NCBI GenBank assembly: GCA_015679605.1
Contig: JAAAVE010000174.1
Coordinates: 18,159 to 28,253, forward strand
From: Podila epigama
Lineage: Eukaryota; Mortierellomycota; Mortierellomycetes; Mortierellales; Mortierellaceae
Direction: 5' to 3'
Length of the DNA: 10,095 bases
Positions 1-6,439 of the stretch are shown here, piece after piece. How positions within the stretch are numbered: position 1 is the stretch's first letter; the number at the start of each line of letters is the position of its first letter. A model generated the notes under the pieces. It worked only from the letters and a program-made list of their open reading frames with translations. It ran no database searches and was not told the origin of the DNA. The position numbers and the translations under genes are program-made.

Positions 1-63
1 AAAAAAAAAAAAGAAAAAAGTGATTCAATCAAAGTGCGCGGAAATAAAAGAATATGAAAAGCT
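1..63. other. 3' flank of the F-box gene
   Basis: The first 20 bases are almost pure A, and the rest is AT-rich up to the F-box stop codon. On the minus strand this is the start of the 3' UTR followed by a T-run. I see no canonical AATAAA signal in it, so the poly(A) site may lie outside the window. It is too short to hold anything else. Confidence 0.5.
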
Positions 64-1911
64 TTAATTCCTCCTAAAACTTCCCCTTTGAACTTGGAAC
101 CCATGTGTGGACATGATCGCGTCCAGTGGTGCACGGTCTATCTGGCGGAAATGAAGGTCACCCTTGACATGGCAGAGCGATGGCCAGTGCTCCAGCATCC
201 ATAGAACATCCTGTGGCCCCATCTGCTGCTGCTGGATCCCATCCACATCCAGTCGCTTTAATGAGACGAGGCTCGCTAGGTGACCGAGTCCTGCCTCGAG
301 ACGAAAGTCAAGCCCACGGTAGGATGAAAGGGTTTGCTCATACATCCACAGCCTAGTCTCTGGACCTAGCAATAGTTCCTCAAGTCTAATCAATCGCCCA
401 AGCTGCTCCATTATGCACCCCTGTGTCATATCGCGTGTTGAGTTGGGAATCAATGCCGTTGTTGTTGTTGTTGTCGTTGTCGATGGCACTGTCGTAGACA
501 TGTGACCCTGTGCTGCGCGCGACACACGGCCGGATTTGGGCACATTAAGCATCATCTGGAACTTGCGGAGACCTAGACAGACCCAAGGCTGAGCCCTCTC
601 TGGTCTATTCTCAGAATGTACACCATATGCACCATATGCAAGGGTGTCTTGGCCCTGCATATCTTCATGAGCATCCTGTCTTGTACTGTCACTGATTTCG
701 ACAATTCCATCTTGCTGCCCAGGACCCATTATGTTCTCACGTTCCATTGCCAGAATACCGACCTTGCCATGCACAACCAATGTCTCCAAGAGTGGGCACT
801 TTGTCAACAGTTGATGCACTGAATCCCACTCGACATGACCCCGTTCATGCCCAAACTCCACGTGGCGCAATGTCTCTGAATGTGTCATCAAAGCTGCCAT
901 CACCTGTGCGTCGTTGAGCAAGGAAGACACGACAGAGTCTCCTTTGAGTACAAATGTGTGTAACCGACCTGCAGTCGCAAGGAGAATCCTGGCCAGCTGG
1001 TGTGACTCGAGCATGCGGTCCAAGATTGTCAACGACGAGATGTTTGGACAACTTTCTGAAAGTACAGCACAGAACGCGTCCACATCGATTCGATAATTGC
1101 CCATGATAGACCAAGTCAGACTCTCCAGATTAGGGCAACATCGAAACCACTGCAGTTGACATTCGATGTCAAGATGCGAGTTGGCCGCCAAGGTAAAGGA
1201 CTTTAGCGAGCTGAACTTGTATTGGGCCATGAGTTCCGGTGGGAACCGCTCAAAGGTGCAGTACTGGAGTGTCAACGATTGAATCCTTAGATGAGTACAC
1301 GCCTTCAGGAAGGAACTGAAGGAAGGTTCCACAAATACCGTAAACATACACTCAAGATCCTCAAGGTGATGGCATGACTGGCAGACCCCTTCCCAAAATC
1401 GAATCGTGGGCTCGAAACGGTCCATCTTGAGGCGGAGCTGCTTCAAGTCTGTGTTCTGGCAGAGGAGGCGTTCGAACAGTAGAATCCAGTCATTCGTCAT
1501 GTTGTAGCCTGGCGCGTTGCTCTTGCCGTCAGTAGCGAGTTCGTATGTCAGACGGCGCTCTTTGTTGAGTAGATAGTTTTCAAAGGGGTCTGCCGCGAGA
1601 AGAAGCTCACGTTCGTCTTCGAGTTGAAGTGTCGTGAGATGCGAGATAGAGTCAAGGCAATATCGAGTGGTGTCCAGCCTACCAACAGTCAGGTCGCGGA
1701 TGAGATGGCCATTTTGTTCAAATGCCTGGCGATGGAGGCGACCTTTCGGTAATAGTGCTGAAGCTGAGAGAGTGCGCCAGATAATAGGGTTAAACGAGTC
1801 CCTCCAACCTTTACACACTTGAGCGCATGTTGCCAATGCTCCTACGTCTTGCTCAAGATGTTCTGCCAGCTGGCAACGTATCTCTGGAAGGTCAAGCGGA
1901 TTGAGTATCAT
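64..1911 (-). CDS. F-box protein with leucine-rich-repeat-like body
   Basis: Single-exon gene of 615 aa. Residues about 6-48 form an F-box: LPEIRCQLAEHL, then LATCAQVCKGWRDSF, then IIWRTL. This is the usual Skp1-binding helix set with the conserved P, VCK-W and W positions. The rest has irregular LRR-like segments in which leucines recur beside cysteines (for example CPNLESLTW, CPNISSLTI, CPLLETLVV, LEELLLGP, LKRLDVDG), as in fungal F-box/LRR proteins. By family knowledge the F-box docks to Skp1 in an SCF ubiquitin ligase and the repeats choose the substrate; the substrate here is unknown. Residues 478-485 are eight threonines encoded by an ACA/ACG run, inside a low-complexity linker, and IQQQQ lies near the C terminus. 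The start is the first ATG of the frame, immediately before the F-box, which is where this family usually begins. The stop is TAA at 64-66. Such genes form large divergent families in Mortierellaceae-like fungi. The F-box assignment is firm; the LRR fold is likely. Confidence 0.88.
   Translation of the reverse strand: MILNPLDLPEIRCQLAEHLEQDVGALATCAQVCKGWRDSFNPIIWRTLSASALLPKGRLHRQAFEQNGHLIRDLTVGRLDTTRYCLDSISHLTTLQLEDERELLLAADPFENYLLNKERRLTYELATDGKSNAPGYNMTNDWILLFERLLCQNTDLKQLRLKMDRFEPTIRFWEGVCQSCHHLEDLECMFTVFVEPSFSSFLKACTHLRIQSLTLQYCTFERFPPELMAQYKFSSLKSFTLAANSHLDIECQLQWFRCCPNLESLTWSIMGNYRIDVDAFCAVLSESCPNISSLTILDRMLESHQLARILLATAGRLHTFVLKGDSVVSSLLNDAQVMAALMTHSETLRHVEFGHERGHVEWDSVHQLLTKCPLLETLVVHGKVGILAMERENIMGPGQQDGIVEISDSTRQDAHEDMQGQDTLAYGAYGVHSENRPERAQPWVCLGLRKFQMMLNVPKSGRVSRAAQGHMSTTVPSTTTTTTTTALIPNSTRDMTQGCIMEQLGRLIRLEELLLGPETRLWMYEQTLSSYRGLDFRLEAGLGHLASLVSLKRLDVDGIQQQQMGPQDVLWMLEHWPSLCHVKGDLHFRQIDRAPLDAIMSTHGFQVQRGSFRRN
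457..481 (-). repeat. ACA/ACG trinucleotide run coding poly-threonine
   Basis: The plus strand reads as GTT/GTC triplets. On the coding strand this gives eight Thr codons (six ACA, two ACG; residues 478-485 of the F-box protein) inside a Ser/Thr-rich linker. It is the only trinucleotide run of this class in the window that is translated. Confidence 0.85.
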
Positions 1912-1971
1912 TCTTAAGCGGCAGTTGCTACAATTACTACAATCGGTATAGTTGATACAGGGTGCACTTAC
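1912..1971 (-). other. Possible 5' leader intron of the F-box gene (tentative)
   Basis: On the minus strand a perfect GTAAGT donor begins at 1971. Candidate acceptors follow within 60 nt: two TTGTAG sites and a CTTAAG that ends one base before the ATG. If spliced, it would be a very short leader intron with no effect on the protein. There is no sign of an upstream coding exon. Sequence signals alone do not settle this. Confidence 0.25.
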
Positions 1972-2479
1972 GGCAATTTCAATGCGCTTGTCTTTTGTGG
2001 GTTGCTGGAGACGGTCGTTTTGTCAATGCTCCTTGTCATGGACAGGGACAAGATGGGAATGAGGGTAAAAGGTGAATAAAGGAATAAGAAAAAAGAATAA
2101 ACTGAAAGCAATGAAGGAATAACGAATATATATACTAAATAAAAAAAACTCAATTGATAATTTCAAAGGCGTCACACGATGTTGTGGGTATGTTTGAGAA
2201 GCAGAAGCATAAAAATGGTGCAATATCATGCAAATGCTACGAGATGATGTGTTTGTAAACAGCACAAGAACAACAAAAAACACCAAGAACGACAACCAAA
2301 GGCAACAACTGCGACGGCGGCCACCGCCACCAGCAACGACTTCATCAACAATGTCAACAAGGTCAACAAAACAGTAGAAAAACAAAACAATAGTTACTGA
2401 CAACAAAGGTAAGTTGTCGCCATTATTACTATACACATTTCAATAACGGACATTTTCTTTCCACGGGTCGTTCTTAATG
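1912..2479. other. Spacer: F-box promoter/5' leader and IML2 3' UTR
   Basis: 568 nt without a credible gene. Translations on either strand are low-complexity (Phe/Leu/Tyr/Ser-rich or Asn/Thr-rich) and show no domain. The part nearest 1911 must contain the F-box promoter. On the minus strand, TATATATA-like sequence lies around 2126-2134, about 215 nt upstream of the F-box ATG, and T-runs lie around 2140-2150. Between about 2260 and 2410 the plus strand is rich in CAA/AAC triplets around a short GC-rich core (2308-2330). The part nearest 2479 is the 3' UTR of the IML2 homologue. No AATAAA is seen on the minus strand. Confidence 0.6.
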
Positions 2480-4714
2480 TTAACGGTCTTGACCAAAGGC
2501 CACAACGACAGGGAACTGCTTAAAGTCACGGCTAGGCTTGGTGTTACTCGGCGACACCATTGTGGCCGAATCATGCACTGACTGCTGATGTTGTGTCGTG
2601 TACAGATGATCGCTCTGAGGCAGGTTCTGGGACTGGTACTGGTGTTTCGATTTATGGTGTGACGGAGAGAGGAGCGACCTTGAGGAAGAGCTTGACCGTG
2701 ACACAGAAGGAGGCCTGTCCAAGTAGCCTTGGATTATCGCTTCTGGATCCTCAGAAGTACCCACAACGCTAGCAGCACTCGAGCCAGAGCACTTCTGACG
2801 ATTCTCTGTCAGCAAAAACATGGCTGCGTGCGCTTTGGCTAAGATGAGCACCTCGAGTGAATTGCGACCTTTGCCAGCCACGAGTGCTGGCAGGCCCATC
2901 AGCGACGGTTGGATCGTACTCAGCAGGTATTTGAACTTTTGCTCAGCTCGATCATAGTGGCCCTGGTGCATCATAATTAGTCCGAGGTTGTAGTGTGAAA
3001 AGTAGTACACGTAGGTATCGTCCTGGATATATGGCGCGTATCGAAATACAGTCTTGAAGGCGCGTACCGCAATCGCACACATATCTGGGTCATATGGCTC
3101 TTCGGGAAAGAAGGCAAGTTGCTTGGCCACCACTCCAAGCAAGTACTGTGCAAGACAATAGTCGTCGTAAAAGTGGTCGTAGCCTTTGACCTTGTCAGCA
3201 TTCGTGAGCGAATGTACACCCGATAGGAACGTTCCGAGTAAGCCCCGGGTCGCCTCGAGAGTGTAACCATGTTTAGGCAGAGGTTTGTCAGCGATGGCGA
3301 CCATGGATGCTGGAAGCAAGTATTCCAGGCGTTGAACCTCGATCATAATCTTGGCCATGGCCATGCGCAATGACTTGATGGGCATCATCTCAAACCCGTT
3401 CCAGAGCACCAAAAAGTCATAGTTTGGCAACAGCAGTTGCCCCTCGTTCAAGTACCGGTTCGCTTTGCGCGCGCAAAACGTCTATATGTGAGCGATATAA
3501 ATGATTTTAAACCGTTTGAGGAAGAGAGGGGCAACAGCAATTGTAAAGACATGATTAATAACAATGTTCAAGCTCAACACGTATCTCGTGCCACGCAGCA
3601 GCATACATATCGCGCAGCTATCATGCAACATGCAACACGCAGAACACAACACCCCGATCGTAACACACAGAACGTATCACGCACGCAAAACGCAACACAC
3701 AGATCGTAACACGCCACCCTCAGCATGCAGAATGCTACACAAAAAAAGAAAAAAACGCGATAAAAAAATCACAGATGTATCTATGCACATATTCAATTGG
3801 TCCTTACCTCGGGGAACACCTGGACACCACAAAAGGTCTGCATTCCCGGCTCGACCTTGCGCATCAGTTCATCAACACGTTTAGCTTCCTTCGGTAAGCC
3901 CCGTTCAAGCGTCGTGATGGCAGCCAGATAGCGAAAGATGGTCTTTGTCCAATTGCTCTCGCGCAAGAGCACGCGACTCTTGGTACAAGCCAAGTCGTGG
4001 TTACTCTCCATGATGGCACACATGACCTGCTCGAACGTGCAAGCGTGTGCCAGATTCCTCCACTCTTTCTGTACTTGAATCCCCTCGTGAATCGCTATGG
4101 CTTCATCTATCCGTGTGTTGACCTGTGCATGCCGTGCACGAAGAAAATTAAAGAACATCGAGTCGGGGTACTTTTGCAGATTGTAGTGATTGATCTTGTT
4201 GGCAAATGCATAATCGACGTGGCGGAACGGAAGGAACGATGCAACAATGAGGTGGATTGCAATCGGTGCAAGGTCACAGAGTTGTCGCCGCATCCCTTCA
4301 TTCGTGTGCGACGCCAGCCGTTCCTGGAGTTCTTGGGGCGAATCGGGCTGAGTGAATCGAGGGTCCCATTGCCCAGCTGTGTTGAGCAAGGCCAGGCCCC
4401 AGTCGCGGTCTGCAGGGAACCCGACAAATTGCAGCAGTTTAATGATGACCTCTGGCAAAAAGCTGATGACAATGTTGAACAAAGCTGCAGCAAAGATGAG
4501 GCCTGTCACCAGATGCTCGTCCAGGTAATGGTGTGAGATGTCGCCGCCAGCCTTGAGCTCCTGTTCCACCATGTCAAAATGCGCCTTTAAGCCATTGAAG
4601 ATTGAAAATGCCGAACGCAGACTAACCGTTTCCTCCAAAAGGGACCAAAAATCTTGATGGTATAGCACACTAAACCCTGCCCTGAGCACTGTCGCCTCTG
4701 CAAACACGAGTTCC

Positions 4715-4746
<32 letters not shown>

Positions 4747-5655
4747 TGATAGTGTGATTTTCAGTTTTGGCGGGTGCACATGGGTCGCAAGTTTTTAATG
4801 AGATCCATGTAATGAAAATAAAAACATATGTTGACGTATAATTATAATAATATGAATAAGAATGCATACATTAGTGTTGGCTTAGTCATGCTAATGTCAC
4901 ACACACACAGCACAAAGGCCCATTGTTCTTGTTTTGTGTGGATTGTTTTAGTTCGATTTTAGTCCACCAGGGGTCGTTGAGCATTCGCTTCTTCTTTTCA
5001 GTTCCTTTGGTCTATTTTGACTTTTGTGTTCTTTGGTGCGTGAGAGCACGAGCAACACCAAGCAGGGGTTGGTTCGATGTGCTCAGGTTCACTTTGAGTT
5101 GCAGATAAAGTCCAATAAAGAACAACAGCAACAACAGCAACAACAATAACAACAACAAAAACGACATACCGCGTGCTTTTCAATCCTGGTCATGCCTTTG
5201 AAGGCCCCTGCACCCACCGAACCCACAACCCAGGACCCAAATGCCTTGACAGTGCCGAGACCAACGACAGTACTCGTCTTGCGCTGCTTGTTGGTGACCT
5301 TGAGGGTGAGGTCAAAGGATCGCATTGCCTTTTCAATGTCGTCCGGGTGAAAGGTCAAGATGGCACGCAGTGCATCAAGCAAGGCTTTGCCAAGGGTATA
5401 ATACATAGACTCTGGTTTGTGTCTACATCGCAACATTTCCTCGGCTTCATTCATCCGGTTATTGAGAAAGAGGTCTATCGCTATCTTCAGTTCTGCCAGG
5501 TCCTCTTCCATCGCCTTTTCGAGATTCGACTTTCGTGGATTGGCATCGGACATGGGCGGTCGCACCAGCAAATGCCAATTAGGCACGGGTTTCCGTGTCT
5601 CTGGCACGGCTGTCGCTCGCCAAGATGGGTTGATGGAAGGAGGAGCTTGAACCAT
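2480..5655 (-). CDS. IML2: Iml2/TTC39-family TPR protein (inclusion body clearance protein Iml2-like), 3 exons
   Basis: Coding exons are 5655-5170 (162 codons), 4713-3808 (302) and 3481-2480 (333 plus TAA), giving 797 aa. Both introns are phase 0 (GTATGT...CAG and GTAAGG...TAG). Family marks: an N-terminal helical block from about residue 44 (EKAMEEDLAELKIAIDLFLN); the junction motif EKHA|ELVFAEATVLRA, which matches the HAELVYAE-type motif of Iml2 proteins and fixes the first splice; the second junction VFPE|TFCARKANRYL followed by LPNYDFLVLWNGF, the equivalent of the LPxxEMMYLWNG motif of TTC39; and a TPR around residues 619-652 (YFSHYNLGLIMMHQGHYDRAEQKF). The last 80 or so residues are a Ser/Gln/His-rich disordered tail. 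Known of the family: yeast Iml2 is a soluble protein linked to clearance of inclusion bodies with lipid-droplet involvement; animal relatives are TTC39A-C. The start is the first AUG on the leader, which has none for at least 170 nt upstream; its -3 base is T, a weak context. A second in-frame Met (PPMSDA) is a possible alternative. Yeast Iml2 is of similar length, slightly shorter. Confidence 0.92.
3482..3807 (-). other. IML2 intron 2 (326 nt, phase 0)
   Basis: The donor is GAG|GTAAGG and the acceptor is CATATAG|ACG, with CTCAC just upstream as a possible branch site. All reading frames are broken or low-complexity. Removal joins VFPE to TFCARKANRYL, as the family expects. The middle, about 3570-3720, holds a degenerate AACAC/ACGC-rich repeat, listed separately. 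Confidence 0.88.
3570..3720. repeat. Degenerate AACAC/ACGC-rich repeat inside IML2 intron 2
   Basis: The plus strand shows many partial copies of AACACGCAGA, AACACACAGA and related words. An exact 11-base direct repeat GATCGTAACAC lies at 3656-3666 and 3702-3712, 46 bases apart, and AACACACAGA occurs within both neighbourhoods. It looks like a decayed minisatellite. I see no terminal inverted repeats or coding content. Confidence 0.6.
4714..4743 (-). repeat. (CAA)9-CAG tract forming the intron 1 acceptor
   Basis: On the minus strand nine perfect CAA triplets are followed by CAG, and the exon begins with GAA at 4713. The frame is open through the tract (ten Gln), so an ORF caller would wrongly add poly-Gln to exon 2. 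Confidence 0.85.
5121..5160. repeat. Interrupted CAA/CAG-type run at the donor end of IML2 intron 1
   Basis: The plus strand reads AACAACAGCAACAACAGC and onward to 5160 as near-perfect triplets. In the transcript it is a UUG/GUU-rich stretch that begins within about 10 nt of the 5' splice site. It is complementary in register to the CAA run at the other end of the intron. Confidence 0.8.
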
Positions 5656-5826
5656 GAATGTAAAGTTTAGAAAAGTAGAGGTCAAATATCGATGGCGACA
5701 ACCTCGTCCAACTTTGGCTGGAGGTAAATAGGGTATATGTGATGAACAGAAAGGAATGTGTGTTGTTCTTGGCGAAAGTACGTAGAAATAATGGAACAAG
5801 GGTGACGATGCACAACAAGTGTGAAC

Positions 5827-5891
5827 AGGAGAAAAGAAAAAAAAAAAAGGAAAAGAAAAGAAGAAGAAAAGAAGAAGAAGAAAAAAAAAAA
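5827..5891. repeat. 65-nt perfect purine (GAA/A) tract upstream of IML2
   Basis: Every base from 5827 to 5891 on the plus strand is A or G, mainly A-runs and GAA triplets, so the IML2 sense strand is an unbroken CT tract. It lies 172-236 nt upstream of the ATG. Long pyrimidine tracts on the sense strand are common near transcription starts in fungi, so a promoter role is plausible but unproven. Confidence 0.75.
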
Positions 5892-6082
5892 CGAATTGTT
5901 TGTGAAAAGAATGAGGTTTGTGGAGTGAATGAGCGAGTTAGTGCTCTCAAGCGAGGAAAGGAGAAAAGGAAAGAAGGTTTTCAGTCTTGATGCTGTTGTG
6001 CTCCAACGATCGATTGTGCTCTGTTAAAAAAACCGCCGTTTGTCAATACATCGGTTCAACCAGACAACCATTCATATGTCGC

Positions 6083-6157
6083 TGTTATTGAGATTGTTGT
6101 GATTGTTGTGATTGTGGTTGTTGTTATGGTTGTTGTTTTTTGTTGTTTTTGTTTTTT
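6083..6157. repeat. GTT-rich degenerate triplet tract
   Basis: The plus strand is built from GTT, GATT and GGTT units (GATTGTTGTGATTGTTGTGA, then TTGTTATGGTTGTTG) and ends in T-runs. It lies between the nucleoporin stop and the IML2 ATG and would be CAA/AAC-rich in minus-strand transcripts. It accounts for the Leu/Val-rich start of the spurious plus-strand frame here. Confidence 0.65.
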
Positions 6158-6439
6158 CCAAGTTACCAATTGGGCCTTATTTAACCTTTGCACATGCCAA
6201 AAAGGGTGTTTCTATACCTGCTGCACTTTGTCCCTTAACCTTCTGTGTTCCACCTGAGCATTCATGTCCCTGTGCGTCAAAATGCCTGCATGCACGGAAC
6301 ACTTTCTCCACAAATGCAAAGAGGTTTCATGTGGATTGTCAGCTCAACTGAGGGCGACTTGTTCTTTTTTTGATATAATTGCAATGCAGTAAAAGTGAGA
6401 ATGCTAAAAAAGAAAAAAAAAGATAAGAGTTCATTCCTA

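Larger units (their letters stand above)
4714..5169 (-). other. IML2 intron 1 (456 nt, phase 0)
   Basis: The donor is GCG|GTATGT at 5169 and the acceptor is CAACAG|GAA ending at 4714. Splicing restores the conserved EKHA-ELVFAE motif. The intron starts with a TTG/GTT-rich stretch and ends in a perfect CAA run whose last triplet, CAG, is the acceptor. Inside are a (CA)6 run at 4898-4909, a perfect 7-bp inverted repeat (4868-4874 with 4891-4897, 16-nt loop) and a 6-bp inverted repeat GAGCAC/GTGCTC around 5044-5085. I see no C/D or H/ACA snoRNA signature. Confidence 0.88.
5656..6439. other. Spacer: IML2 promoter/leader and nucleoporin 3' UTR
   Basis: 784 nt with no supported gene. From 5656 to 5826 the minus strand is a probable IML2 5' leader without any AUG. 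A pure purine tract follows at 5827-5891 and a GTT-rich tract at 6083-6157. The stretch 6160-6350 has mixed composition; the plus-strand frame through it (6112-6351) begins inside the GTT tract, is Cys-rich and has no recognisable domain, so I do not call it. The stretch near 6400-6439 on the minus strand is the start of the nucleoporin 3' UTR, with T-runs. AATAAG at about 6177-6183 on the minus strand is a weak poly(A)-signal candidate. Confidence 0.6.

Noticed and set aside
2023-2436. Minus-strand frame of 137 codons upstream of the F-box gene, possibly a membrane peptide or an upstream exon.
   Set aside because: It is composed of Phe/Leu/Tyr/Ser low-complexity sequence from AT-rich spacer, and the F-box protein already has a complete N terminus.
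3997-4536. Plus-strand open frame of 179 codons.
   Set aside because: It is antisense to IML2 exon 2, whose minus-strand frame carries the family motifs. The plus-strand translation matches nothing I recognise.
5040-5090. Possible tRNA, because GGTTCGA lies next to a GAGCAC/GTGCTC stem.
   Set aside because: No anticodon stem, D-arm or 7-bp acceptor stem can be arranged around it, and the T-arm does not pair.
5579-5950. Minus-strand frame with long Phe/Ser runs overlapping the IML2 start.
   Set aside because: It is the purine tract read as TTC/TCT codons, in a different frame from the conserved IML2 exon.
6112-6351. Plus-strand frame of 79 codons with a hydrophobic start and several cysteines, resembling a small secreted protein.
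   Set aside because: The hydrophobic start is just the GTT-rich repeat read as Leu/Val/Phe. The rest has no recognisable motif, and the frame sits in the spacer between two minus-strand genes with no promoter or splice evidence.
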